Shown one piece after another: positions 1-8,997 of a stretch of 64,000 bases of DNA. This DNA is from an uncultured Ruminococcus sp. GTDB taxonomy: Bacteria > Bacillota > Clostridia > Oscillospirales > Ruminococcaceae. Numbering within the stretch: position 1 is the first letter of the stretch; each line of letters opens with the position of its first letter. Location: positions 1-64,000 of the forward strand of contig CANQWR010000002.1 in the NCBI GenBank assembly GCA_947627625.1. The letters run 5' to 3'. A program made the position numbers and the translations under genes. A model generated the notes under the pieces. It made no database searches, was not told the DNA's origin, and worked only from the letters and a program-made list of their open reading frames with translations.

Positions 1-35
1 TCACCGCCTTTATCTCTATTATACCACCTATATAC

Positions 36-66
36 AAAAAAGTCCAGCGTTCGGCTGAACTTTTTT
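36..66. terminator. Bidirectional intrinsic terminator
   Basis: Inverted repeat with arms at 36-48 and 53-66. An A-run on the left and a T-run on the right let it act in both directions. It lies downstream of the calcium ATPase gene (minus strand) and would also stop a plus-strand transcript entering from the left. Confidence 0.75.
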
Positions 67-76
67 GACAGGCTGA

Positions 77-104
77 AAGCATCACTTTCGGGTGATGCTT
101 TTTT
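77..104 (+). terminator. Intrinsic terminator, plus direction
   Basis: A 9-bp stem (AAGCATCAC at 77-85 with GTGATGCTT at 92-100) with a 6-nt loop is followed by a T-run. It is read on the plus strand, so it probably ends a gene lying left of the window or backs up the hairpin at 36-66. Confidence 0.6.
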
Positions 105-141
105 AATTTTATTTAATTTTATTTAATTTTATTTAATTAAA

Positions 142-2772
142 TCACTTATTTTTCATAAAAATATTGCTGAGAAGTGGCACAGCAGCACTCATTCCGAGAG
201 CTATATAGAACTGATTTTTTGTGAGCATTACGGTCTCAAAAATCATTCTCAACTGCGGTACAAGAATGCAGACCGCAAGGACACCAGCGGAGAAGAGTAC
301 AGCGAGTATGAGACTGAAATTGCCGAAAGGGTTCATTCTGAATATAGATTTAGTTTCACTCCTGCACTCAAAGACGTGAATAAGCTGTGAGACAACGAGT
401 GTCACAAGGGAGCAGGTTCTTGCGGCGGCGAGAGTACCACCCGTGCGGACTGCGAGACTGAAAGAGGCGAGAGTTGACAGACCTATAAAAATGCCCCTGA
501 AAACTATTTTCCACATGAGACCGTCCGAAAAAAATCCCTCATCGGATTTGCGTGGCGGACGGGACATTATGTCTTTTTCGGGAGGTTCGAGACCGAGAGC
601 TATTGCAGGCAGACCGTCCGTGACGAGATTCACGAGTAAAATCTGCACGGGGAGCAGGACAACAGGCATGCCCATTACTATTCCGAGAAACATGGTCAGG
701 ACTTCGCCTATATTGCACGAGAGAAGATAGCGGACAAATTTTCTGATATTTGCGTACACGCACCGCCCCTGTTCAACAGCGTTCACGAGAGTTGCGAGGT
801 TGTCGTCAAGTAAAATGACATCGGAAGCCTGTTTAGTTACGTCAGTACCCGTGACACCCATTGCGACACCAACATCAGCCTCTTTTATTGCAGGAGCGTC
901 GTTTACGCCGTCTCCCGTCATGGTGACTATGTGTCCAAGGCGTTTGAAACTGCGGACTATTCGGAGCTTGTGTGCGGGTTCGACACGTGCAAAGACGGTG
1001 TACTTATCTATGCACTTGTCGAGTTCCTCATCGGATAGCCTGTCGAGTTCCGCACCCGTCATAGCGAGACCGTTTTTCAGCAGTCCCGCTTGTCTTGCGA
1101 CTGCGACGGCAGTTTTCTTGTGGTCTCCCGTAATCATAACCGTTTTGACGGAAGCCGATGCACATTTTCTTATGGCAGTCTTTGCCTCTTCTCTGGGAGG
1201 GTCGAGCATTCCCGAAAGACCGAGAAACACGAGATTGCCACGGTTCGGGTCAAATTTTTCCGACACACAGAATGCAAGAGCGAGTACACGGAGTGCGTTT
1301 TCGGACATTTCGTTTACTTTTTCCGATATTTTATTTTTCAACTCTCTGTTTAGTGGGAGAATTTCGCCCCTGTCGGTCATGTACTGCACACACCTTGACA
1401 GTATGACTTCCTCCGCACCCTTGAAGTAAATTATTTTTTCGGAACCGCAAAGACAGTGTACGCACATAAATCTTGTCTCACTGTCAAAGGGGTACTCATC
1501 AAGGCGAGTGCAGGAGGGTGTCAGGGAGGATTCCGTCATATCCGCCTTTGCACCTGCTATAAGGAGAGCTATTTCGGTGGGATCACCCGTGACGTTCCAC
1601 TCACCTTTTCCCTCAAGATTTCCTCTGTTACGGCTTCTGACGTTTTCGGAAGTCGAAATTTTCGCATCGGAGCAGAGTACACCGCATTTAAGGGTTTCCG
1701 TGAGAGCCTTTTCGCTTTTTGGGTTCACGGAAATTTTCCCCTCACCCTTTGATATTCCGCCTGAAATTCTGTAACCCATTCCCGAAAAATAGAAATCGCT
1801 TTCAGCCGTTGAAACTCTTGTGACGGTCATTCTGTTTTCTGTTATAGTACCTGTTTTGTCTGAACATATAACGGACGCACAGCCGAGGGTTTCCACGCTG
1901 TGGAGTTTGTTCACAAGAGCCTTTTGTTTGAGCATTCTGTTGACGGCAAGTGCAAGGGCGATAGTGACGGTAGCGGGGAGACCTTCAGGAATTGCGGCAA
2001 TAGCTATAGTTATGCCGGTCATGAGCATTTCAAAAACGTCCTCACCCCTAAGCACTCCCGCAAGAAATACCGCCACGCACACAAAGAGACATATAACAGC
2101 GACAACTTTTCCGAGTTCCGCAAGACGTTTTTGCAGGGGAGTCATTTCGCTGTCTATATCTGTGAGCATTTCGGAGATTTTTCCCATTTGAGTATTTTTT
2201 CCAGTTGCGATAACTCTTGCACGGCAAGTTCCCCTCACCGCAGAAGTACCGCAGTACACAACATCGGGACGGTTCAGGGAGTTATCCATATTGGCAGGCG
2301 AACCGAGAGTTTTCGGCACAGGTTCGGACTCTCCGGTCAATACAGCCTCGTCAGCCGAAAATTCAGCGGACTTTATAACAGAACAGTCCGCAGGAATCCT
2401 GTCGCCTGCCTCTATTTCAACGACATCATCCACGACAAGTTGTGACGCATCAATCTGTTTTAGAACGCCGTCACGCCAGCACTTTGCAGTCGGGGCAGTC
2501 ATTGACCTCAGAGCTTCAAGAGTGTGTTCGGTTCTGAACTCCTGTACAAAGCCGAGAATGGCGTTCAGGAGGACTATGAGAATTATGGTGACAGCGTCGG
2601 TGATTTCGCCCATAAACATGGAGATAACAGTCGCTATCAGCAGAATCATCACCATTATGTCCTTGAACTGTCCGACAAATATTTTAACGGCACTGTTTTT
2701 TTTGGCATCTCCGAAGACATTTTGACCGTCTTTTCTGAGTCTGTCTTCAGCTTCCTGCTCTGTAAGCCCCAT
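142..2772 (-). CDS. Calcium-translocating P-type ATPase
   Basis: Type IIA/IIB (SERCA/PMCA-like) cation pump of about 876 residues that exports Ca2+ by ATP hydrolysis across the cytoplasmic membrane. Visible hallmarks are the actuator TGES, the PEGLP motif in the ion-binding helix, the phosphorylation site DKTGT, the KGA nucleotide-binding motif, and GDGVNDAP in the hinge. About ten membrane segments are present. The start is the ATG at 2772 (protein begins MGLTEQEAED), because an AGAAAGGA ribosome site lies just upstream; the reading frame itself extends 84 bases further without a site. It is a single gene that ends before two terminators. Calcium rather than manganese specificity is inferred from overall similarity. 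Confidence 0.93.
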   Translation of the reverse strand: MGLTEQEAEDRLRKDGQNVFGDAKKNSAVKIFVGQFKDIMVMILLIATVISMFMGEITDAVTIILIVLLNAILGFVQEFRTEHTLEALRSMTAPTAKCWRDGVLKQIDASQLVVDDVVEIEAGDRIPADCSVIKSAEFSADEAVLTGESEPVPKTLGSPANMDNSLNRPDVVYCGTSAVRGTCRARVIATGKNTQMGKISEMLTDIDSEMTPLQKRLAELGKVVAVICLFVCVAVFLAGVLRGEDVFEMLMTGITIAIAAIPEGLPATVTIALALAVNRMLKQKALVNKLHSVETLGCASVICSDKTGTITENRMTVTRVSTAESDFYFSGMGYRISGGISKGEGKISVNPKSEKALTETLKCGVLCSDAKISTSENVRSRNRGNLEGKGEWNVTGDPTEIALLIAGAKADMTESSLTPSCTRLDEYPFDSETRFMCVHCLCGSEKIIYFKGAEEVILSRCVQYMTDRGEILPLNRELKNKISEKVNEMSENALRVLALAFCVSEKFDPNRGNLVFLGLSGMLDPPREEAKTAIRKCASASVKTVMITGDHKKTAVAVARQAGLLKNGLAMTGAELDRLSDEELDKCIDKYTVFARVEPAHKLRIVRSFKRLGHIVTMTGDGVNDAPAIKEADVGVAMGVTGTDVTKQASDVILLDDNLATLVNAVEQGRCVYANIRKFVRYLLSCNIGEVLTMFLGIVMGMPVVLLPVQILLVNLVTDGLPAIALGLEPPEKDIMSRPPRKSDEGFFSDGLMWKIVFRGIFIGLSTLASFSLAVRTGGTLAAARTCSLVTLVVSQLIHVFECRSETKSIFRMNPFGNFSLILAVLFSAGVLAVCILVPQLRMIFETVMLTKNQFYIALGMSAAVPLLSNIFMKNK

Positions 2773-2879
2773 AGTATCAATCCTTTCTCTACAGACTACT
2801 TGCGTTTTTAGAATAATTGAAGTGTTTATTGGGAGGTGTGCCCTCCTTGACCCCAAAAATTAAAGCGGTAGACTTATCA

Positions 2880-3430
2880 TAGGGGGTCTGGGGGTTTCCA
2901 ACCCCCAGCGGGGTCAAGGGGCGGAGCCCCTTGTGGGGGTTCAGGGGGCGAAGCCCCCTGCCCCTAATCGTTCTAATAAAAATTTGCACATTCCCCGACA
3001 GTTTAGAAATAAAAGAAATTTCCAAAAAAATATAATTTTAATAAAATTATTTTTTGGGCAAAGCCCCCTGCCCCTAATCGTTCCAATAAAAATTTGCACA
3101 TTCCCCGACAGCTTAGAAATAAAAGAAATTTCCAAAAAAATATAATTTTAATAAAATTATTTTTTGTGGCAAAGCCCCCTGCCTCTTATCGTTCCAATAA
3201 AAATTTGCACATTCCCCGACAGTTTAGAAATAAAAGAAATTTCCAAAAAAATATAATTTTAAGAAAATTATTTTTTGGGCAAAGCCCCCTGCCCCCTAAT
3301 CGTTCCAATAAAAATTTGCACAGTCCCCGACAGTTTAGAAATAAAAGAAATCTCCAAAAAAATATAATTTTAAGAAAATTATTTTTAAGAAAATTATTTT
3401 TTGGGGTTTGGGGGCGAACCCCCAAAAATT
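2880..3430. repeat. Family A GC-hairpin mosaic with four tandem ~110-bp units
   Basis: The region opens with G-run/C-run hairpin words (GGGGCGGAGCCCC, GGGGGCGAAGCCCCC). It then has four tandem units, with the word AAGCCCCCTG recurring at 2951, 3061, 3172 and 3282 (period 110-111). Each unit contains a C-rich hairpin arm, TAATCGTTC, an A-rich stretch with CCCCGACAG, and an AT palindrome bounded by CCAAAAAA and TTTTTTGG. The open frames here are artefacts of the repeat. It fills most of the 940-bp gap between the ATPase gene and htrA. Confidence 0.9.
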
Positions 3431-3532
3431 TTAATAATCGTTCTAAACGCAAGAAGTCGAATATCTGTCCTTAAAAGATATGCTGAAAAGTGCGGGCTTA
3501 TCCCAAAGAGGACAAATTTTTTATGATTAAAC

Positions 3533-3636
3533 TGTGAAAACTGTGTTAAGCAAAGGGGCGTGAATTTTCACAGAATGTTTTGTAAAAATATACATTAAGA
3601 GCAAACAGTTTTCACAAAGGGCTTTTATAATATAAT
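3533..3636 (+). promoter_or_regulatory. htrA promoter region with three TTTTCACA octamers
   Basis: The octamer TTTTCACA occurs at 3565-3572 and 3609-3616 on the plus strand, and in reverse at 3533-3540. Two overlapping TATAAT -10 boxes lie at 3626-3631 and 3631-3636, so the last octamer covers the -35 position and no good -35 hexamer is seen. As I recall, the same octamer marks the CssR-controlled htrA and htrB promoters of Bacillus subtilis. Control by a CssRS-like system is inference. Confidence 0.5.
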
Positions 3637-3712
3637 CACAACCTGAGGGAGATGAGAAAGAGCCTGAAGGTTGTGATTGATTCAGATTTATATGAAAGGG
3701 AATGTGAGTTAT

Positions 3713-5074
3713 ATGAAACAGTACGATTTTGATATTCAGGACATATCCGAGAATGAAAATTCAACGGTGAGCTACGATTTCAACGCAGGCGGGAACAATT
3801 CCCCGAAAAACCCCAAGAGACACACTCTTCTGAAAATAGTCGCAGGACTTATGGCAATGGTAGTTGTGTCCGCAGGTTCGATAGCGGTCTACAAGCAGGT
3901 TTCACCGGAAAAAACAGTTTCGGGTACGGTAGTTTCGGACAGTAGTGAAACAAAGGAGGAAACGTCCAATTCTATAAAGTCCTCACCGATGAGCCTTATA
4001 GAACCCGACGACGAAAAGGGAAATGCACTGACTACAGAGCAGGTAGTAGAAAAGGTACTGCCGTCGGTAGTGGGAATAGAGTCGCAGTTCACTATAACTT
4101 CTCAGAACAATACGGACGACTTTTTCAATAATTTTGGTGGATTTGGTTTCGGTTTCGGAGGATTTGACTTTGGCAACAACGAGCCGTCCACTTCAACGGC
4201 AACGGCAACGGGTACGGGAGTGATAATAAGCGAGGACGGCTATGTAGTCACAAACGCACACGTTATATATGACACCGAATACGGCGGAGGTCTTTCGGAC
4301 AAGATTTCGGTAGTTTTCAATGACGATGAAAGCCACGATGCGGAAGTAGTGGGTTACGACACGGACTGTGATTTAGCTGTACTGAAAATAGATGCGGACA
4401 ATCTCACACCTGCCGAATTTGGAGACAGTGACGAGCTGAAACTTGGAGAGTCTGTAGTGGCAATAGGAAATCCTCTCGGCTTTGAACTTATGGACACCGT
4501 AACAGGCGGTCTTGTGTCGGGACTTAACAGAGATATAACCATAAACGACAAGCCAATGACGCTTATACAGACAGATGCGGCTATAAATTCGGGAAATTCA
4601 GGCGGTCCGCTTATAAACAAGTACGGACAGGTCATAGGAATAAACTCTTCAAAAATGAGTTCGTCATATATGTCCACAGAAGCGTCAATAGAGGGAATAG
4701 GCTTTGCGATTCCGTCAAATGAAGTTTCAAGGATAGTGGACGACATAATGGAGTACGGCTATGTGACGGGAAAGCCGCAGCTTGGCATAAGCTGTCAGGA
4801 CGTTACAGAGATGGTCTCACAGATGTACGGTTTACCCGTGGGTGTCTACATCACGGACGTGACAGAGGGCAGTGCCGCTGAAAAGGCAGGACTTGGCAAG
4901 GGAGACGTAATAACCGCTGTGGACGGCGAGAAGGTCACGACTGCCGAGGAGCTGAACGCTCAGAAGAACAAGCACGAAGCAGGCGAGGACTTGGAAATAA
5001 CATACGTTGAAAACGGCACTCAGGAGGAAAAGACCATAACAGTCACCCTTGACGAGGCAAAATCTGAAGAGTAA
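3713..5074 (+). CDS. htrA: HtrA/DegP-like membrane-anchored serine protease
   Basis: Envelope quality-control protease of about 453 residues. A cytoplasmic N-terminus of about 35 residues precedes one membrane segment, then a Ser/Gly-rich linker with a Gly-Phe-rich patch, a trypsin-like domain, and a C-terminal PDZ domain. The catalytic triad is visible: His in TNAHV, Asp in CDLAVL, Ser in GNSGGPL. Start chosen at ATG 3713 (MKQYDFD) with AAAGGGA about 12 bases upstream; an ATG at 3677 in the same frame has no ribosome site. It is monocistronic, closed by the terminator at 5123-5158. The octamer repeats upstream suggest secretion-stress induction. Confidence 0.95.
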   Translation: MKQYDFDIQDISENENSTVSYDFNAGGNNSPKNPKRHTLLKIVAGLMAMVVVSAGSIAVYKQVSPEKTVSGTVVSDSSETKEETSNSIKSSPMSLIEPDDEKGNALTTEQVVEKVLPSVVGIESQFTITSQNNTDDFFNNFGGFGFGFGGFDFGNNEPSTSTATATGTGVIISEDGYVVTNAHVIYDTEYGGGLSDKISVVFNDDESHDAEVVGYDTDCDLAVLKIDADNLTPAEFGDSDELKLGESVVAIGNPLGFELMDTVTGGLVSGLNRDITINDKPMTLIQTDAAINSGNSGGPLINKYGQVIGINSSKMSSSYMSTEASIEGIGFAIPSNEVSRIVDDIMEYGYVTGKPQLGISCQDVTEMVSQMYGLPVGVYITDVTEGSAAEKAGLGKGDVITAVDGEKVTTAEELNAQKNKHEAGEDLEITYVENGTQEEKTITVTLDEAKSEE

Positions 5075-5122
5075 TAAAATTAAAGACAACAACTATTCTC
5101 CTTTACAAATACATTCTCTCAA

Positions 5123-5158
5123 AGAAAACGACCGATATAAAAACATCGGTCGTTTTCT
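5123..5158. terminator. Bidirectional terminator between htrA and coaBC
   Basis: A 14-bp perfect inverted repeat (arms 5123-5136 and 5145-5158, AGAAAACGACCGAT and its complement) serves two convergent genes, htrA on plus and coaBC on minus. Confidence 0.85.
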
Positions 5159-5162
5159 ATGT

Positions 5163-6407
5163 TTAATTATTTTTGTTGTTTTTGTTATTATATAACTCAA
5201 GAAGTCTGTCGAGAATTATATTTGCGACATCCGATTTGGTCATAATATCGAGCATTTCGGACGATTTTTCCGTTATAAGAGTTACTATATTTGTATCTGT
5301 GCCGAAACCCGCACCCCGTTGGTTTACGGAGTTGGCACAAATCATGTCTGCATTTTTGGAGATGAGTTTTTTTCGGGAGTTTTCAAGAAGATTTTCTGTC
5401 TCCATTGAGAAACCGCAGACAATCTGGCGGGGGTTTTTATTTTCACCGATATATTTTAGAATGTCGGTGGTACGCCTGAATTTCAGGAGAAGTTCGCCGT
5501 CAGATTTTTTGATTTTGTTCTCTGAAAATTCGGCAGGGGTGTAGTCGGCGACAGCGGAAGTCATCACGAGAATATCGTTTTGCGGAAAATTTTCTTTTAC
5601 GGTTTGGAACATCTCTTCAGCAGATATTGCACTCAAATTTCCCACGAACATAGGCGGTTCAATGTCTGTGTGAGCGGAAACAAGAGTGACATCCGCACCC
5701 CTGAGCATTGCACAGCGTGCTATAGCGTAACCCATTTTGCCTGTGGAGTGGTTTGTCACAAATCTGACAGGGTCTATGCTCTCACGGGTTGCACCAGCCG
5801 TGACGAGAATTTTGAGTCCCTGCAAATCTTTTTCAAAGGCAATTTCACGGACTACATATTCAAGAAGAGTATTTTCGTCGGGGAGTTTCCCGTCACCAAT
5901 GTCACGGTTTGCGAGCATACCTTTGACAGGTTCGATAATTTCATAGCCGAAATTTTTTAATTTTTTAATATTGTCCTGAACAATAGGGTTGTGGAACATA
6001 TTGTGGTTCATAGCGGGAGCAATAATTTTTTTACAGGTGCAAGCCATTACGGTAGTGGTGAGCATATCGTCAGCGATACCGTTGGCGATTTTGCCTATTA
6101 CGTTTGCGGAGGCGGGAGCTATAATGGCGACATCGGCTTTTTTTGCTATGGAGACGTGTTCGACACTGTATTCAAAATTTCTGTCAAAAGTATCTATAAG
6201 ACACTTGTGCTGGGTGAGAGTTTCAAAAGTCAGAGGGTTTACAAATTGTGTGGCGTTCGGAGTCATTGCAACATGAACGTCCGCACCGAGTTTTGTCAGC
6301 ATTCTTGCGAGGTTGCATATTTTGTATACCGCTATCGAACCCGTCACGCCTATCAGGACAGTTTTTTTGTCGAGAATATTACCGTCCATATCAGAAGTTG
6401 AAACCAT
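5163..6407 (-). CDS. coaBC: CoaBC: phosphopantothenoylcysteine synthetase/decarboxylase
   Basis: Bifunctional enzyme of about 414 residues for two steps of coenzyme A synthesis: joining cysteine to 4-phosphopantothenate, then FMN-dependent decarboxylation. The N-terminal CoaC half shows VTGSIAVYK, the active-site His in EHVSIAKKAD, PASANVIGK, and PAMNHNMF. The C-terminal CoaB half shows VTAGATRE and TSAVADYTP. The start at 6407 overlaps the upstream MIF-like gene by 17 bases. An alternative ATG at 6389 lies one base past that gene's stop; neither has a strong ribosome site, so translational coupling is likely. It shares an operon with coaX, so two CoA genes are co-expressed. Confidence 0.93.
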   Translation of the reverse strand: MVSTSDMDGNILDKKTVLIGVTGSIAVYKICNLARMLTKLGADVHVAMTPNATQFVNPLTFETLTQHKCLIDTFDRNFEYSVEHVSIAKKADVAIIAPASANVIGKIANGIADDMLTTTVMACTCKKIIAPAMNHNMFHNPIVQDNIKKLKNFGYEIIEPVKGMLANRDIGDGKLPDENTLLEYVVREIAFEKDLQGLKILVTAGATRESIDPVRFVTNHSTGKMGYAIARCAMLRGADVTLVSAHTDIEPPMFVGNLSAISAEEMFQTVKENFPQNDILVMTSAVADYTPAEFSENKIKKSDGELLLKFRRTTDILKYIGENKNPRQIVCGFSMETENLLENSRKKLISKNADMICANSVNQRGAGFGTDTNIVTLITEKSSEMLDIMTKSDVANIILDRLLELYNNKNNKNN

Positions 6408-6732
6408 TGAAGCCCCAGTTGAGGGTTTCGGAATATTTTACATAAACTCTGTTTGACGGAACGGAGATAGTGTTCTCAATTATAGTACATATCTGTGTGG
6501 TGAGTTTTTCATAGGCGGTAGGGTTAGCCTTGCCGAATATGCTGATGTCCACCATAACAGCAGGTTCGGAACTTCCCGCAAACCACATATTGTGACCTGT
6601 TTCAATGTCAGTCATGATGTAGCTGACAGGTTTTCCGAGGTTCACGGAAACGGCGTTGTCGATAGCCTTTTCGAGTTTTTCCATAGTATCTCCCGAGAGA
6701 TTTTTGTTTGTCTTTACGTTAATAAACGGCAT
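6391..6732 (-). CDS. MIF/tautomerase-superfamily protein
   Basis: A 113-residue protein of the macrophage migration inhibitory factor family. Pro2, which becomes the N-terminal catalytic proline after Met removal, is present (MPFINVKTN). The family's two beta-alpha-beta halves can be followed along the full length, and the C-terminal region YVKYSETLNWGFNG matches the MIF pattern. Members act as keto-enol tautomerases in vitro; the physiological substrate here is unknown. It lies between coaX and coaBC, overlapping coaBC, which is not a standard arrangement and gives no obvious functional reason. It is preceded by a TTTTAATT-type AT tract and a GGAG ribosome site. Confidence 0.85.
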   Translation of the reverse strand: MPFINVKTNKNLSGDTMEKLEKAIDNAVSVNLGKPVSYIMTDIETGHNMWFAGSSEPAVMVDISIFGKANPTAYEKLTTQICTIIENTISVPSNRVYVKYSETLNWGFNGFNF

Positions 6733-6786
6733 AGTAAATTCTCCTTTTATTTTAATTTTATTTTAATTATTTTAATTTTTATTATT

Positions 6787-7566
6787 TTAATTATCTTGAT
6801 TATTTTTATTTAATTCATATATTACGGACAGCCCTTTCATAAGCAAGTCGCTGTCGGTGATAATTTTTCTTTCACAAAGTGGTACTACCTTTTCGGCAAG
6901 ACCGCCCGTTGAGACGACTGTACAGCTATAGCCGAGTTGTTTTTCAATGCGTGAGACAATGCCGTCCACAGCACAGGCGTGCGAGAGGATTATACCGTTT
7001 CTTATGGAGTCGGCAGTATTTGTACCGATTACGCCCGCAGTTCCACCGAGATTTATTTCGGGGAGTTTTGCGGTATTTTTTGCGAGAGCTTTGACGGAAG
7101 TCACAAGACCGGGGAGGATAAGTCCGCCGAGATATTTTTTATTTTTATCAATTACGGATATAGTGGTAGCAGTCCCCATGTCAATTATTATGACGGGTGA
7201 ACCGTAAATTCGGCACGCCCCCACAGCATCGGCAATTCTGTCCGCACCGAGTTGTTTCGGGTTGTCAATACATATATCGAAACCTGTTTTCAGGTTGCTG
7301 TTGACAATCATTGCATCTGTCCGCAAAATTTTCCTGACAGCTCTCTGCAATATTTCAGTAAGAACAGGCACTACCGAGCATATCACCACATCATGAATAT
7401 CTGTAAATTCCACAGAATTTATCTCAAGAATATTTTTTATAACAACAGCATATTCGGTCTCAACAGCTGAAGTATTTGTTGAGATCCTCTCCGAGAATAC
7501 AATTTTGTCACCATCCATACAGCCGAGTACTATATTAGTATTGCCTATATCAACGGCAAAAAGCAT
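6787..7566 (-). CDS. coaX: Type III pantothenate kinase
   Basis: CoaX phosphorylates pantothenate in the first committed step of CoA synthesis. Its usual length is about 255-260 residues, and 259 are found here from ATG 7566. Family motifs are DIGNTN at the N-terminus (phosphate binding), GADRIAD, the DMGTATT segment, and GGLILPG. The start was placed at MLFAVDIG because AGAGAG lies upstream and because extending the frame upstream runs into the repeat at 7610. It is first in the coaX-MIF-coaBC operon. Type III kinases are not feedback-inhibited by CoA, which is family knowledge. Confidence 0.95.
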   Translation of the reverse strand: MLFAVDIGNTNIVLGCMDGDKIVFSERISTNTSAVETEYAVVIKNILEINSVEFTDIHDVVICSVVPVLTEILQRAVRKILRTDAMIVNSNLKTGFDICIDNPKQLGADRIADAVGACRIYGSPVIIIDMGTATTISVIDKNKKYLGGLILPGLVTSVKALAKNTAKLPEINLGGTAGVIGTNTADSIRNGIILSHACAVDGIVSRIEKQLGYSCTVVSTGGLAEKVVPLCERKIITDSDLLMKGLSVIYELNKNNQDN

Positions 7567-7609
7567 AATTTCAACTCTCTTTCTATATGCCTTACGGCAT
7601 TGGGATTTT

Positions 7610-7704
7610 GTGGGGGGCTCTGCCCCCCACACCCCCCGCCAAAGGGGGAAACCCCCTTTGGAAACCCGTGATTAAATATTTTTAGTTCTCCCACTATTCA
7701 AGTT
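7610..7704 (-). repeat. Family B repeat module, copy 1
   Basis: Read on the minus strand it contains ACTTGAATAGT, ACTAAAAATATTTAATC, a hairpin of CCAAAGGGGG with CCCCCTTTGG, and a terminal G/C hairpin GGGGGGCAGAGCCCCCC. The same order occurs at 25466-25563 and 55618-55722. This copy ends about 45 bases before the coaX start. Confidence 0.85.
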
Positions 7705-7742
7705 TTCATTAATTGTGGGAGGTGTACTCTTTGTCCCTGATT

Positions 7743-7864
7743 GTTTCCTCTGTGGGAATAATCATGGGGGGTCTGGGGGGATTCTTCCCCCCAGCGGGGT
7801 CAAGGGGCGAAGCCCCCTGCCTCTAATCGTTCTAATGGGGGTCTGGGGGCGAAGCCCCCAGTCC
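7743..7864 (+). repeat. Family A mosaic
   Basis: Starts with the recurrent edge GTTTCCTCTGTGGGAATAAT, followed by the CATGGGGGG head and G/C hairpin words ending near 7864. Together with family B it fills the gap between folD and coaX. No gene is seen. Confidence 0.85.
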
Positions 7865-7882
7865 TGAATAAATTATAAATTT

Positions 7883-8740
7883 TTATTCAAGTCCCGCCTG
7901 CTGTTTTGCGGCGGTGAGGGTGTTTTTCATAAGCATTGCAATGGTCATAGGACCTACTCCACCGGGGACGGGAGTTATGTATGAAGCTCTTTTTTCGGCG
8001 GACTCAAAGTCCACGTCACCGCAGAGCTTGTTGTTTTCGTCACGGTCCATTCCGACATCTATGACGACTGCACCCTCCTTTATCATGTCACCAGTTATAA
8101 ATTTTGCACGTCCTATAGCCACGACGAGAATGTCCGCACCGAGACATATTTCTTTTAGATTTTTGGTCTTTGAGTGGCATATCGTGACAGTGCCGTTTTT
8201 CTGTAAGAGCAACATAGCCTGAGGTTTTCCGACAATATTGCTCCTGCCGATAACAACGCAGTTTTTACCCGTTATATCGGTGCCTGTACTCTCAATAAGA
8301 CGCATTACTCCGGCGGGAGTACACGGCAGGAAAGAGTAGTCACCAATCATAATTTTTCCGACATTGACAGGGTGAAAAGCGTCAACGTCCTTTTCGGGGG
8401 ATATAGTATTTATGACAGCTTTTTCGTCAATGTGAGGTGGGAGAGGTAGCTGCACGAGAATGCCGTTTATTTTGTCGTCACGGTTGAGGACTTCCACCAA
8501 ATCAAGAAGCTGTTCCTGAGTTGTATTTTCGTCGAGAGCGTATTCATAGGACTGGAAACCCACAGCTTCACAAGCCTTTTTCTTGTTGTTGACGTAAACT
8601 CTCGATGCCTGATCATTTCCCACTATGACGACGGCGAGACCTACTTTCAGACCGTGTTCTTCACGGAGTTTTGCGGTTTCCTTGGCGACTTCAGCTTTTA
8701 CGGCTGCCGAGACAGCTTTTCCGTCGATAATATTTGCCAT
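7883..8740 (-). CDS. folD: FolD bifunctional methylene-THF dehydrogenase/cyclohydrolase
   Basis: A 285-residue cytosolic enzyme of one-carbon metabolism that interconverts methylene-, methenyl- and formyl-tetrahydrofolate with NADP. Seen are the catalytic Tyr-Lys region ([10 protein letters not shown]), GILVQLPLP, the Rossmann motif [11 protein letters not shown], and C-terminal [11 protein letters not shown]. Start at ATG 8740 (MANIIDGK) follows GAGGAA; an upstream in-frame ATG at 8758 has no ribosome site. It is flanked on both sides by family A repeats and so is probably monocistronic. Confidence 0.96.
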   Translation of the reverse strand: MANIIDGKAVSAAVKAEVAKETAKLREEHGLKVGLAVVIVGNDQASRVYVNNKKKACEAVGFQSYEYALDENTTQEQLLDLVEVLNRDDKINGILVQLPLPPHIDEKAVINTISPEKDVDAFHPVNVGKIMIGDYSFLPCTPAGVMRLIESTGTDITGKNCVVIGRSNIVGKPQAMLLLQKNGTVTICHSKTKNLKEICLGADILVVAIGRAKFITGDMIKEGAVVIDVGMDRDENNKLCGDVDFESAEKRASYITPVPGGVGPMTIAMLMKNTLTAAKQQAGLE

Positions 8741-8778
8741 AAAAATTCCTCTTTTCATTATTTATAAGTACTGCCTTT

Positions 8779-8938
8779 TTGGAGGGCGTTGTCCCCCGAA
8801 CCCCTATTAGAATGATTATTAGAACGATTATTAGAACGATTAGGGGCAGGGGGCTTTGCCCCCTGAACCCCCACAAGGGGCTCCGCCCCTTGATCCCGCT
8901 GGGGGGAAGAATCCCCCCAGACCCCCCATGATAATCCA
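8779..8938 (-). repeat. Family A mosaic
   Basis: Read on the minus strand, it has the CATGGGGGG head, GGGGGG/CCCCCC hairpin words, then TAATCGTTCTAATAATCG repeats. It fills the folD-lgt gap. Confidence 0.85.
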
Positions 8939-8997
8939 CTATTGTTAATTTTTTTGGGTCAATGGGGAACATCGTCCCTCAGTAAGTTCTATAGTAA

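Noticed and set aside
800-1429. Long plus-strand frames opposite the P-type ATPase gene
   Set aside because: Antisense shadows: no ribosome sites, no family resemblance, and the minus-strand protein has every motif.
2951-3400. Possible CRISPR array (four units of ~110 bp)
   Set aside because: The whole unit repeats; there are no unique spacers, and no cas genes are nearby.
2933-3474. Open frames within the family A tandem units on both strands
   Set aside because: They are translations of the repeat in different frames, differ in length with unit number, and lack ribosome sites.
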